Below are positions 8,133 through 16,634 of a stretch of 64,000 nucleotides of DNA, piece after piece; position 1 is the first letter of the stretch, and the number at the start of each line of letters is the position of its first letter. The position numbers and the translations under genes are program-made. The notes under the pieces were generated by a model, which was not told the DNA's origin, did not search any database, and was given only the letters and a program-made list of their open reading frames with translations. The stretch comes from Micromonospora sp. WMMD1082 (GTDB lineage: Bacteria > Actinomycetota > Actinomycetes > Mycobacteriales > Micromonosporaceae), in assembly GCF_029626175.1 (NCBI RefSeq), contig NZ_JARUBM010000002.1, forward strand, positions 1,364,001 through 1,428,000. Reading direction: 5' to 3'.

Positions 8133-9290
8133 GTGCGTGCCAAGCGCCAGCCCGTGGTGGAGTCGCTGCCTGGCGCAGCGTCGGCGGTGCTGGCCTCGGG
8201 CGTTCGGTTTTTGCAGCCGGAGGAGGCGGTGCTGGACGCGATGCTGGCGGGGTGGGCGGCGCAGCAGCGCTCACGCCTGTTGAGCGCGCACACGATCGAG
8301 CAGCGGACGCTGCAGGTACGCCGGTTCGTGGGATTCACGAACGACTACCCGTGGCAGTGGACGCCGGTCGATGTCGAGGAGTGGAGCTCGGACCTGGTTG
8401 GCCGTGGGTTGGCGCACTCGACGGTGCGGAGCTACCAGAACGCGGTCTCGATGTTCCTGGGGTATGTGACCGCGCAGTGTTACGGCTGGGACGAGGTGTG
8501 TCAGCGGCAGTTCGGTACGCACCCGGTGCAGGTCTTCCACGAGTGGAACACCGCCGTGCATCGCAGCGAGACCGAGGCGCGGCCGGGGAACCGGCCGTTG
8601 AGCCGGGACGAGCTGCAGGCGTTCTTCGACCACTGCGACGCCGAGGTGGAACGCACGGCGAAGTCGGGGCGTAAGGGCTGGCTGGCCGCGTACCGCGACG
8701 CCACTCTGTTCAAGGTGGTCTACGGGTGGGGCTTGCGCCGTCGCGAGGCGTCCAAGTTGGACACGGCGGACTGGTCAGCGAACGCGGCGGCGCCGGAGTT
8801 CGGTCGGCACGGGGCGTTGTCGGTGCGGTTCGGCAAGGCGATGCGGGGCAGCCCGCCGCGTCGGCGCACGGTGCTGACCACGATGGGCTGGGCGGCGGAG
8901 GCGGTCGGCGAGTGGATGGCTGACATTCGGCCGCTTTACCGCGTGGCGGGCACCGCGTTGTGGCCGACCGAGCGGGGCGGGCGGGTCTCGGTGGAGCACA
9001 TCAACGCGCGGTTCGCCGCCTACCGTGACGCGCTGAACTTGGCTCCGATCCTCAGCCCGCACTGCCTGCGCCACTCGTATGTGACGCATCTGTTGGAGGA
9101 CGGCTTTGACCACCTGTTCGTGCAGCAGCAGGCCGGTCATTCGTGGGGGTCGACCACGGCGATCTACACCAGCGTCGGCTCGGATTTCAAGAACACCGCG
9201 CTGCGCCGTGCGCTGGATCGGGCCTTCGAGCCAGGACCGGCCGGACGGGACGAGATGAAAGGGGGCGCGGCGGATGGCTCGTGTTCGTAA
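8133..9290 (+). CDS. Tyrosine recombinase of a three-gene cassette
   Basis: A 385-residue tyrosine recombinase. A SAM-like core-binding domain occupies about residues 45-150. The catalytic domain shows box I as GWGLRRREASKLD, box II as LSPHCLRHSYVTHLL (H-x-x-R), then QAGHSWGSTTAIYTSV with the conserved His and the Tyr nucleophile. The family cuts and rejoins DNA through a 3'-phosphotyrosine. GTG 8133 is chosen because GGAGG lies seven bases upstream; an ATG at 8094 is weaker. Its end overlaps the XRE gene by 17 bases, giving a three-gene operon 8133-11969. It is distinct from the element integrase at 34837 and may mobilise or invert a separate unit. Confidence 0.9.
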   Translation: MRAKRQPVVESLPGAASAVLASGVRFLQPEEAVLDAMLAGWAAQQRSRLLSAHTIEQRTLQVRRFVGFTNDYPWQWTPVDVEEWSSDLVGRGLAHSTVRSYQNAVSMFLGYVTAQCYGWDEVCQRQFGTHPVQVFHEWNTAVHRSETEARPGNRPLSRDELQAFFDHCDAEVERTAKSGRKGWLAAYRDATLFKVVYGWGLRRREASKLDTADWSANAAAPEFGRHGALSVRFGKAMRGSPPRRRTVLTTMGWAAEAVGEWMADIRPLYRVAGTALWPTERGGRVSVEHINARFAAYRDALNLAPILSPHCLRHSYVTHLLEDGFDHLFVQQQAGHSWGSTTAIYTSVGSDFKNTALRRALDRAFEPGPAGRDEMKGGAADGSCS

Positions 9291-9612
9291 GTTGGGGTAC
9301 CGGTGGAACCTGCGCACGCTGATGGCGACGCAGGGCATGTTCTCCACCACCGACCTGGCGCCGCTGCTGGCCGAGCGTGGGGTCGTGCTGTCCGCGGCGC
9401 AGGTGTATCGGCTGGTGGCGCAGACTCCGGAGCGGCTGAGCCTGCGCACTCTGGTCGCGTTGTGCGACATCCTCGACTGCACACCGGCCGACCTGATCGA
9501 ACCGGTCGTCGAGGCGGCCAAGGCGCGGGCGACCGCGACCGGCGGCGGCGAGGTGCCGGCTACCGTGCGGGAGCGCCGCCCGCGGCGGGCGGAGATCCGC
9601 CGGGTCCAGTGA
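9274..9612 (+). CDS. XRE-family helix-turn-helix regulator
   Basis: A 112-residue protein with a Cro/C1-type domain at about residues 8-75: the turn region is SAAQVYRLVAQTPERLSLRT, and the family-typical LVALCDILDCTPADLIEP follows. The C-terminus is a basic tail. It begins inside the recombinase gene and ends with TGA overlapping the GTG of the next gene (GTGA at 9609-9612), so all three proteins are translationally linked. It probably acts as repressor or accessory DNA-binder for the cassette. Confidence 0.88.
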   Translation: MARVRKLGYRWNLRTLMATQGMFSTTDLAPLLAERGVVLSAAQVYRLVAQTPERLSLRTLVALCDILDCTPADLIEPVVEAAKARATATGGGEVPATVRERRPRRAEIRRVQ

Positions 9613-11969
9613 GCGGTGAGCCGTGCGCCTGGTGCGGGCGGAGGGTGCGGCTGCGCGGCGTCACCCCGCGAGGACGGATCTGTTCGAACTGTTGCGCCAA
9701 GCGGCGCAGCGGCGTATGTGAATGCTGCGGACAGGCGGGCCGTTTCGACGGCCGAGATCCGGACGGGCGGCGCTGGTGCCAGCGGTGTGCGCGGCGGAAG
9801 CAGGCGGCCACCACGGTGCAGCAGCACCTTGACAAGATCGTCGTCGCTGTCGTCGCAGTCGAGCCGCACCTGGACGCTGCGGCGATCGAACACGCCGTGA
9901 CCATGGCGGCCGCAGCGCCACGTGCGCTGAGGCGGCTCGCCGAGCATCTGGCAGCGCATCCGGAGTCGCTGACCGACGGGCCGACCAGTCCCGTGCCGGT
10001 CCTGCACCGGCTGGCTGAACACTTGGCCGACGCCGGTGCTCAGCGGATCGGCCCTCGCCATCCCGCCTGCGTCTTGTGTGGGCAGTCACGTGCACCACAT
10101 ATGCGGGCGGGCGGCGGCTGGCTGTGCGGCAGCTGCCATGGCCGCCTCCTGCGACCGTGCAGCAGGTGCGGTCAGCTTCGCCGGACCTACGCACGCGACG
10201 CGTCCGGCCACCTCTGCCAGAACTGCGTCAATCGGCGGCGACAGCGCGACCGGGACACCACCGTCACGGCAGCGATCGTGGCCACCATCCGTGTCACCCT
10301 CGCCCCAATGCTCTCCGACAAGGCGCTCACCGCGATTGTCCGGGACGCCGCGCCGCGCCCGCTGGACCGACGGCTGCTCGCCGCACACATCGAAGCGATC
10401 CCGGCCGAGCTGCGGCAGCCACCGCTGCCGCTAGCCAGGCTCATCCTCGCGCTCGCCGGCGTCGAGGTCGCCGGTCTACCCCGGCTGGTCTGCACGGGCT
10501 GCGGCACCCACGCCGGGCCGGACGGCCATGCCTCCACAACTGGTGTGCGTTGTGGACCATGCGCTCGCACCTGTCCCAGCTGCACACGACCCTACCGACG
10601 TGCCGGTGAGCGGATGTGCAGCCGATGCCGCCGCGACGTTCATCGTCGGCGTGGAGACTGCGCCGCCTGCCAGCGCACCGACCGCATCCTCGACGCCCGC
10701 GGTCGATGCCACCACTGCAGAGCCGACCGACGGTGCGCCGACTGCAACAATCCAGCCGCGCCGGTACGGCATGTCGACGGCCTCGGCGTCTGCGACCGGT
10801 GCGCGCTGCGCCGCACCCTCGACCCGCTCCTACCCGAACAGACCGCCGAACCACTACGACGGCTCCGCCAGGCGATCCTGGCTGCCGAACCGGTCGCCAC
10901 CCGAGCCTGGCTCAACCGGCCCCGCACCACAGCGATCCTCGCCGACCTGCACCACGGCCGGCTCGAATGCAGCCATACCGCGCTGGATGCGCTACCCGCC
11001 GGCCAGGACCTGGAGCATTTGCGTGCCCTGCTGGTCGCGGCCGGGGCACTGCCCACCGACCCGCACCGGCTCCTCGACCGGCTCACCTCGGAACTGACCG
11101 ACACCATCGGCGGCTGCGGCGAGCCCGACCGACGCGTTTTACATACCTGGATACGGTGGCGCCTGCTGGCCCGGCTCCGCCGCACCGTCGATACCGGCGC
11201 CGACCTGACCGCGCCGATCTACCACGCCCGCGCCACCGTCGGACAGGTCACCGACTTCGTCACCCACCTGCACCGCGCAGACCGCGCTCTGGCGACCTGC
11301 CAGCAAGCCGACCTGGACGAGTTCTTCGCCGCAACGCCGTCCACCAGCAGCCACATCCGCTCGTTTCTCACCTGGGCACAGCGCCGCCGGCATCTACCTG
11401 GCACGCTGCAGCTACCGCCCAGCCGGCGGGGAGCTCTGGCTGCCCCCGCCGATGCCGAGCAGCGGTGGAGCATCGCCAGACAGTTGGTGCACGACGGCAG
11501 CCTCGACATCGCTGACCGCGTCGTCGCCGCTCTCGTCGTCCTCTACGCCCAGCCGATCAGCCGGATCGTTATGCTCACCACCGCCGACATACACCCAGCC
11601 GAAGGCACGGTCACGGTCGCGTTCGGCGCGGACCGGCTCGAACTGCCCGAGCCGTTCGCCTCACTGATCACCAAGCTGCCACACCGTCGCCGCGTCGGGA
11701 CCTGCGCGCACCTGCCCAACCAGTGGCTGTTCCCCAGCGCCCGCGCAGGCAAGCACGCCACCCCCAGAGCCATCTCGACCCGGCTACGACGCATCGGCAT
11801 CGAAGTCCGCGCCATGCGACAAGCCGCACTGATCCAACTCGCAGCCGAGATCCCACCAGCAATGCTCGCCGGGATCCTCGGCATCCACCCCACCACAGCG
11901 GTCAAGTGGACCAGACTCGCCGGAGGTAACTGGACCGGCTACGCCGCTACCCGAGCGTCCGGCAGATGA
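9609..11969 (+). CDS. Zinc-finger, catalytically degenerate recombinase-like protein
   Basis: A 786-residue protein. The first 350 or so residues carry repeated zinc-binding pairs (CAWCGRR, CSNCCAK, CECCGQ, CVLCGQS, CSRCGQL, CTGCGTH, CPSC, CSRCRR and others). The last 250 or so have the layout of a tyrosine recombinase catalytic domain. The active site is degraded: the H-x-x-R box reads RAMRQAAL, and the region that should hold the nucleophile reads TAVKWTRLAGG, with no tyrosine in place. I infer a non-catalytic partner that reads DNA for the active recombinase at 8133. The start GTG overlaps the previous stop. Such recombinase/XRE/Zn-finger trios recur in actinobacteria, to my knowledge. Confidence 0.8.
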   Translation: MSGEPCAWCGRRVRLRGVTPRGRICSNCCAKRRSGVCECCGQAGRFDGRDPDGRRWCQRCARRKQAATTVQQHLDKIVVAVVAVEPHLDAAAIEHAVTMAAAAPRALRRLAEHLAAHPESLTDGPTSPVPVLHRLAEHLADAGAQRIGPRHPACVLCGQSRAPHMRAGGGWLCGSCHGRLLRPCSRCGQLRRTYARDASGHLCQNCVNRRRQRDRDTTVTAAIVATIRVTLAPMLSDKALTAIVRDAAPRPLDRRLLAAHIEAIPAELRQPPLPLARLILALAGVEVAGLPRLVCTGCGTHAGPDGHASTTGVRCGPCARTCPSCTRPYRRAGERMCSRCRRDVHRRRGDCAACQRTDRILDARGRCHHCRADRRCADCNNPAAPVRHVDGLGVCDRCALRRTLDPLLPEQTAEPLRRLRQAILAAEPVATRAWLNRPRTTAILADLHHGRLECSHTALDALPAGQDLEHLRALLVAAGALPTDPHRLLDRLTSELTDTIGGCGEPDRRVLHTWIRWRLLARLRRTVDTGADLTAPIYHARATVGQVTDFVTHLHRADRALATCQQADLDEFFAATPSTSSHIRSFLTWAQRRRHLPGTLQLPPSRRGALAAPADAEQRWSIARQLVHDGSLDIADRVVAALVVLYAQPISRIVMLTTADIHPAEGTVTVAFGADRLELPEPFASLITKLPHRRRVGTCAHLPNQWLFPSARAGKHATPRAISTRLRRIGIEVRAMRQAALIQLAAEIPPAMLAGILGIHPTTAVKWTRLAGGNWTGYAATRASGR

Positions 11970-12201
11970 CGGGAGCCGGTCTCCAAGTTGCCTGGCAAAC
12001 CGTCGACCTCTTGCGACGGATGAAGAGCACGGCGATGGGGTGGTCGGATGCCCCAGAGGGAAGCCCGACCGGATCTGTCGACCACCGTTGGCCCGCACGA
12101 TTGGATACGCTCAGCCGCCTTCGACAATCGCCGTTGTGATCGATTCGATCATGCTGCTAGCCTTCGCTGGCGCCCTCGATTGCATAAAGGAGGTGGGAAC
12201 C

Positions 12202-12258
12202 GTGGCCACGATGACAGTCACGTGCTCCCACCCGACTGCGAGGGCGTCGAGGATCTGA
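12202..12258 (+). CDS. Possible 18-residue leader peptide before GNAT gene
   Basis: A GTG at 12202 preceded by a near-perfect AAGGAGGTGGG ribosome site opens an 18-codon frame ending TGA at 12256-12258, 33 bases before the acetyltransferase start. The peptide (MATMTVTCSHPTARASRI) has no recognisable domain. It could be an upstream regulatory ORF or the end of a longer frame that is open from 12040. The rest of the 320-bp gap 11970-12291 shows nothing else I can support. Confidence 0.3.
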   Translation: MATMTVTCSHPTARASRI

Positions 12259-12291
12259 ACGGGAGCACATCGCTACCCGGAAGGAACTCAC

Positions 12292-13194
12292 ATGACCGAC
12301 CTGGTCATACGTCCCCTCGCCGCCGGCGAGGAAGATCTCTTCGAATCCCTGCCCGATCCCGGGCTCGTCGGGTTCGCCGCGTTCGGCGACACCTACACCG
12401 ACATGGCCGCAGCCAGCCAGTACCGCCCGGAGTGGACCTGGGTTGCCCTGCGCGACAACGTCGTGGTGGCCCGTGCCGCCTGGTGGGCCGGCCCCAAAGA
12501 TGACAAACCGCTGGCCCTGGACTGGTTCGACTTCACCGACCAAAACGCCGCAGTGCAGTTACTGCGCACGGCGCCGCTACACGCCGAGTACTCCCTGCTG
12601 CTGCCCACCGGCTGGCGCGAGGACCCCGCGGTCCGGCAACAGGCCCAGTCCCGCATCGACGCGGCCACGGCCGCCGGTCTGTCACCGCTGGTCGAGCGCT
12701 ACCGGTACCGATGGACCCCGAACTGCGGAGTGCCCCAACGTCCGGGCCGCCTCGAATTTCGGCCCGAACCCGATGACGCAGCGATCTTCGACGTCTTCCG
12801 CCGGATCCACCAGGGCAGTCTCGACGCCCACGCACGCCGGACCATCACCAGCTCCGGGCTGGACGCGGCCGCCCAGGAAGCACTGAACTACCTACGCTGG
12901 AAGCCGAGCCCACGCGACTGGTGGCGTCTGGCCTACACCCCTGCAGGAGAACTGGTCGGCCTCAGCGTCCCCAGCCGCAACTACGGCGACCCGGTCATCG
13001 GCTACATCGCAGTCGTGCCCGAGCACCGCGGCCATGGATACGCCTACGACCTCCTCGTCGAAGCCACCCACATGCTCGCCAACGAAGGCGCAGACCGCAT
13101 CGTGGCCGCCACCGACCAGACCAACCACCCGATGGCCGCCGCCTTCGCCAAAGCTGGCTACCCGATCGTCCAGGAACGCATCGACCTGATCTGA
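12292..13194 (+). CDS. GNAT family N-acetyltransferase
   Basis: A 300-residue acetyltransferase. The C-terminal GNAT fold carries the acetyl-CoA motif A as YIAVVPEHRGHGYAYDLL (about residues 233-250), followed by the conserved DQTNHPMAAAFAKAGY. The N-terminal half is a divergent second GNAT-like domain. A GGAAGGA ribosome site lies just upstream of the ATG. The substrate is unknown. The gene sits between the recombinase cassette and the minus-strand transfer genes and ends at a strong hairpin, so it reads as a cargo gene with its own transcription unit. Confidence 0.88.
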   Translation: MTDLVIRPLAAGEEDLFESLPDPGLVGFAAFGDTYTDMAAASQYRPEWTWVALRDNVVVARAAWWAGPKDDKPLALDWFDFTDQNAAVQLLRTAPLHAEYSLLLPTGWREDPAVRQQAQSRIDAATAAGLSPLVERYRYRWTPNCGVPQRPGRLEFRPEPDDAAIFDVFRRIHQGSLDAHARRTITSSGLDAAAQEALNYLRWKPSPRDWWRLAYTPAGELVGLSVPSRNYGDPVIGYIAVVPEHRGHGYAYDLLVEATHMLANEGADRIVAATDQTNHPMAAAFAKAGYPIVQERIDLI

Positions 13195-13237
13195 CCAGGA
13201 AGAACAGGCCAGCCCACCACTGACCAATATGTGAGCG

Positions 13238-13270
13238 GTGTGGAGGGCAGGGCCAACTGGCCCTCCACAC
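13238..13270 (+). terminator. Terminator hairpin after GNAT gene
   Basis: Perfect 11-bp inverted repeat GTGTGGAGGGC (13238-13248) / GCCCTCCACAC (13260-13270) with an 11-base loop, 44 bases after the GNAT stop. Between here and 13394 I see no gene. Confidence 0.7.
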
Positions 13271-13394
13271 CCAACTCAATGTCAAGAAGCAAGCGCATCA
13301 AGGCGCAGCCCGTTCAAGCGAGACCTATTCCCGGGGTTCGAATATCCCGGTACTACCGGTTGTGGCACCCCTTCCAGGTTGTGTTTGGGCGGGC

Positions 13395-13427
13395 GACGCG
13401 GCCGGGGCTACGACCCCGGGCCGCGCC
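13395..13427 (-). terminator. GC-rich hairpin after the minus-strand gene at 13530
   Basis: An imperfect inverted repeat, GCGGCCGGGG / CCCCGGGCCGC around a CTACGA loop, lies about 100 bases past the stop of the gene ending at 13530. It may serve as that gene's terminator. There is no U-tract, so the call rests on position and stem strength only. Confidence 0.45.
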
Positions 13428-13529
13428 GTCACTAACAATGTTTCCTGCCTCTACCGGCGGATCAAGACGATCGGGTCGAGCCGATCGAGGTTTCTGCGGC
13501 GAATCTGACGCCCGCCGCCGGGGCGTGGC

Positions 13530-14087
13530 CTACCGGGTGTCGGCGGCCGGGTGGATGCGCCCGTCCGGGCCGTACACATAGGTGTGCACGGTTTTGAACG
13601 GGGCCGGTAGGTACACGGCGATCCCGTGTTCGGGGACGAACCGGGTCCGGTAGGCGCGGGTGACGCCCAACAGGTACCGGTCGGGTTTGTCGCCGTGCGA
13701 CCCCGGTGGAATGATGCCTGCCCCGGGCCGGTCGGCGCGGGCGCGGCGGTGCCGACCAAGCGCGATGTGTGGGCACAGCGACAGGGCGGCGGTCATGCAG
13801 TCGGGGTGTCCCGGCGGGTCGGCGTAGCGCATCAGCTCAGCGGCCCGGGGTCCGCCGAGGAACGCCACCCAATACCCCATCGGGTCGCCGCACAGCGAGC
13901 ACCGGCGTTCGACCGCGAGACGGGTTGAGACAGCGGTGTTGATCGTGGTGAAGTCCACATGCGCCCCGCCGCCGGTCGGGTTGGGGTGGATGTTGACCGG
14001 CGGGATGGGCAGGCCGCGCCGCGCGTCGTACGGTCGCGCGGCCAGCGACGCCGGGATGTCCGGTACGTCGGCGGGTGGTCGGGTCAT
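13530..14087 (-). CDS. Unknown element protein with a CxxC motif
   Basis: A 185-residue protein with a RRCSLCGDPMGYW motif near residue 60 and two further cysteines (DCMTAALSLCPH), a likely zinc site. The C-terminus HTYVYGPDGRIHP is predicted beta. The ATG at 14087 overlaps the TGA of the upstream gene (ATGA). The family is not recognised. It is the last gene of its operon, followed by a GC-rich hairpin. Confidence 0.68.
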   Translation of the reverse strand: MTRPPADVPDIPASLAARPYDARRGLPIPPVNIHPNPTGGGAHVDFTTINTAVSTRLAVERRCSLCGDPMGYWVAFLGGPRAAELMRYADPPGHPDCMTAALSLCPHIALGRHRRARADRPGAGIIPPGSHGDKPDRYLLGVTRAYRTRFVPEHGIAVYLPAPFKTVHTYVYGPDGRIHPAADTR

Positions 14088-14734
14088 GACGGGCCGTCCG
14101 CGTGGCCGGAGCGGGTGTCGGTGATGACGAGGCGCGGGTTGGCAATCCGCACGATGGGCGCTGCGTGTTCCCATTTCGACGCGCTCAGCGTGTACGCCTC
14201 GGCGGTGATTCCGGCGGCCTCCATCACGCAGATGTGGGCGCCGGCACTGCCGGGGTCGTCGAACACGGCCACCATGTCGCCTCCGGCGACCACGTACACC
14301 CGAGGTTCGTCGGCAGGTAGGGACAGTGGGACGCTACGGCGGTGTCCGGCCACCCACCGGCCAATCAACTCAGCCGGTTCACCCGTCACGGAGGCGGTGT
14401 CGTAGCCCTCGCCATCGAGCCACGCAAGGTGCTCGGCGACGGTCCAATCAGGATGGGCGAGCCACGATTGCCGTACGGCCTGCCACATGGTCAGGCGCGG
14501 CGCAACGCCGATCGGTTCGGCCGGTTGCGAGCCGTTGGGGCCGGGCACCGGGCATAGCGGGGTGCCGTCGTGGTGCGACGCGGCGGCCGGGCGTGGGGTG
14601 CATCCGTTGAGGGGCCAGTCACGCGGCGGCACCGGGTGGGCCGGTTCCCCGCATTCGGGGCACCGTAGCGACCCCGGCGGAAGCGTCGGGCCGTGGTCGC
14701 GGTTGTGGTGGGGGTGGTCGTGAGGGATCGTCAC
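14084..14734 (-). CDS. Unknown zinc-ribbon element protein
   Basis: A 216-residue protein with an N-terminal zinc-ribbon-like segment LRCPECGEPAHPVPPRDW, a helical middle (MWQAVRQSWLAHPDWTVAEH) and a C-terminal alpha/beta part with RVYVVAGGDMVAVFDD. The family is unknown to me. It overlaps its downstream neighbour by four bases and lies 83 bases from the upstream winged-helix gene, so one transcript is likely. Confidence 0.68.
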   Translation of the reverse strand: MTIPHDHPHHNRDHGPTLPPGSLRCPECGEPAHPVPPRDWPLNGCTPRPAAASHHDGTPLCPVPGPNGSQPAEPIGVAPRLTMWQAVRQSWLAHPDWTVAEHLAWLDGEGYDTASVTGEPAELIGRWVAGHRRSVPLSLPADEPRVYVVAGGDMVAVFDDPGSAGAHICVMEAAGITAEAYTLSASKWEHAAPIVRIANPRLVITDTRSGHADGPS

Positions 14735-14817
14735 GGGTCTGTTCCTTCCGTGCGGTTGTGGGTGGGCGTGCCGGTGCCGGGGCCGGGCATGGTGCCCGGC
14801 CCCGGCAGGGGGGTGGG

Positions 14818-15966
14818 TCAGGCGGCGACCGGCGCGGCGGTGGCCTCGTCGCTGCCGGCCTCGTCACCGGCGGCGGTGTCGGTCTGCGGCGAGGTCATGA
14901 GCGCGCGCACGTCGGCGGTCGGGGCCGGCGGGTCGGCCGCGAGGGCGTAGATTTCCCGTGCCTCACCGGTCAGGACCAGCACCCCGAGCCCGGTCAGCTT
15001 GGACATGGCGTTGCGGACCGCCCCCGGGCTACGCCCGCCCAGCTCGCGGGCGACGGTGCCGGGGGTCAGCTGGTGGCCGGGGCCGAGGTCACGGACGAAC
15101 GCCTCGACCCGGTTACGCAGCTCGTTCTTGCCCAACTTGGCCGACCCGTCGCTGTTGATCTCACCCGTGGCGCGGCCGGTCCCGGTGGCGCGGCGCGCGG
15201 AGGGGCGACGGATCTTGCGGGTGTGCCCGCACGTCGGGCACGTGGTGTGCGCCGGGGCGTTGGCCGGGTCCACCGTGGCGAGGTCACCATCGGCGATGAC
15301 CCACAACTCAGTGCCGTCCTCGGTGACCGGCAGGCGACACGCGGCCCCGGCAACCTCCATCGCGGCGAGGATCGTGTCCCCCATGACCACCGACAGACCG
15401 CTCTCGCTGATCGCCGCGTCGGCCGTGATGCCGTCCGGGTGCCCACCCAGCACACCAGCCATGATCAACACTCGCAGGTCGGGCTGACGCGGCCCGACCG
15501 GTGCCCCCGACACCGGCACGCCGGACACGGGCACGCCGGACACCGGGGCCTCGGGCAGCGCCGCCTCGTCGGCGGTGGCCGGGGCATCGGAGGCGGGAGC
15601 CGACTCGTGGGCCGCGTCCGGCGTCGCGCCGCCGGTCACCGGGGTGTCGTCGTCGGCGGGCGTCGGATCGTCGGTGGTGGGGGTCGATTCGTCGGCCGCG
15701 TCCGGCGTCGCGCTGATGGCGCCGTTGGTCGTGGCGACGGGCTCCCAGGTGTCGGCGTTCTTGCGGTTGCCCTTGGCCGGATCAGGGACACGGGTGGCGG
15801 TCCCGGCGGCTTCCATGAATCGGAGCGCCTCGGTGACGACCGGCAGCGAAAGATTCTCCTGCCCGGCCAACTTGCGGGCGGTGACGCCGGGGTGCCGGCG
15901 CAGCGCGGCGGCGACGACGGACCGGGCCTCGTCGGTACCCGGGGTCAGCGTCATGTACGCGGTCAT
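14818..15966 (-). CDS. Winged-helix protein with three HTH-like modules
   Basis: A 382-residue protein with three winged-helix-like modules: the N-terminus (VVAAALRRHPGVTARKLAG), the centre (LIMAGVLGGHPDGITADAA) and the C-terminus (LTPGTVARELGGRSPGAVRN). A Thr/Asp/Pro-rich linker contains short tandem VSG-PV repeats (about residues 140-155), and a CPTCGH zinc pair follows the central module. The ATG at 15966 has GGAGGTG eight bases upstream. It is probably an element regulator or DNA-binding accessory protein. It heads a three-gene operon and faces a 420-bp noncoding region rich in inverted repeats. Confidence 0.72.
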   Translation of the reverse strand: MTAYMTLTPGTDEARSVVAAALRRHPGVTARKLAGQENLSLPVVTEALRFMEAAGTATRVPDPAKGNRKNADTWEPVATTNGAISATPDAADESTPTTDDPTPADDDTPVTGGATPDAAHESAPASDAPATADEAALPEAPVSGVPVSGVPVSGAPVGPRQPDLRVLIMAGVLGGHPDGITADAAISESGLSVVMGDTILAAMEVAGAACRLPVTEDGTELWVIADGDLATVDPANAPAHTTCPTCGHTRKIRRPSARRATGTGRATGEINSDGSAKLGKNELRNRVEAFVRDLGPGHQLTPGTVARELGGRSPGAVRNAMSKLTGLGVLVLTGEAREIYALAADPPAPTADVRALMTSPQTDTAAGDEAGSDEATAAPVAA

Positions 15967-16385
15967 GGCAGTAACACCTCCACAAAAAGGGGTCGACAAA
16001 TAGCGATTCCGCGCGCGTGGTGCGCTTCTGTTTGGCGGTTTCGCCCGGGGCGTTTTTGTTGCCCACGTCCATGGACGCTCGATGCCCGATGGTTGTCAAC
16101 CCCGTTGCGCAAGACTCTTTACACGGGCCGCGCCGCACCCCTTTCCGTTCTCGATTCAGGGGGCTGCCACCGCCGCCCGGAACGCCATTTGAACGGTCTT
16201 ATCCCGACGCTGTGACACGTTCGGCGCCCTCCCCTGGTTGCTGCCAGGGTTGCCGGTGCTGGGTCCGCTCGCACCGTTTGGCGGGGTCGCGGTTTCGGGC
16301 GGAAACGGCAACGGCGGGCGTCCGGCGGGCCGGACGGGCGGCGCTCACCGCGCCCGTAGGGTCCTTCTCGGATTGTGCCGAAAAT
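15967..16385. other. Structured noncoding region, candidate transfer origin or promoter
   Basis: No gene is supported in these 419 bases. The region has lower GC patches and several inverted repeats: CGTCCGGC/GCCGGACG with a two-base loop (16319-16336), CCCTGG/CCAGGG (16232-16249), and repeated GTTTGGCGG/GGTTTCG patches near 16030-16050 and 16275-16300. Before the transposon insertion at 16391 it extended directly to the end of the wall-hydrolase gene at 17514. Its place inside the transfer module makes an origin of transfer possible, but nothing proves it. Confidence 0.35.
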
Positions 16386-16390
16386 CACTT

Positions 16391-16415
16391 TGTAGGTTCC
16401 CGTCAGAAATGTCGG
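16391..16415 (+). repeat. Left terminal inverted repeat
   Basis: A 25-base end reading TGTAGGTTC-N9-ATGTCGG, preceded by the CACTT target duplication. It matches the right end at 18 of 25 positions, all concentrated in the outer 9 and inner 7 bases. Two direct copies of TCTCATCRATYTGTCG follow inside at 16451-16466 and 16476-16491, 25 bp apart. Confidence 0.72.
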
Positions 16416-16634
16416 AGCCGATGCTGTTGACCTGGCGTGAGTTCGGGCTCTCTCATCGATTTGTCGGCGGATTCTTCTCATCAATCTGTCGTTTTCTTGA
16501 TGATCTCGTTGGTAGGCGAGTCCAGTGCCCGAGTTGGTGAGGCGGGAGAAGGCGCGGTTGTGGGTCGCTGGCAGCACGTGGTGACTGGATCTTGACTCGG
16601 CGGTTTTGTCGTACCCGGCTCCTACGATGTGCCG

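Noticed and set aside
13339..13358. TTCGAA-containing palindrome resembling a tRNA T-arm
   Set aside because: The stem is CCGGG/CCCGG with a ten-base loop and no other tRNA arms can be drawn around it.
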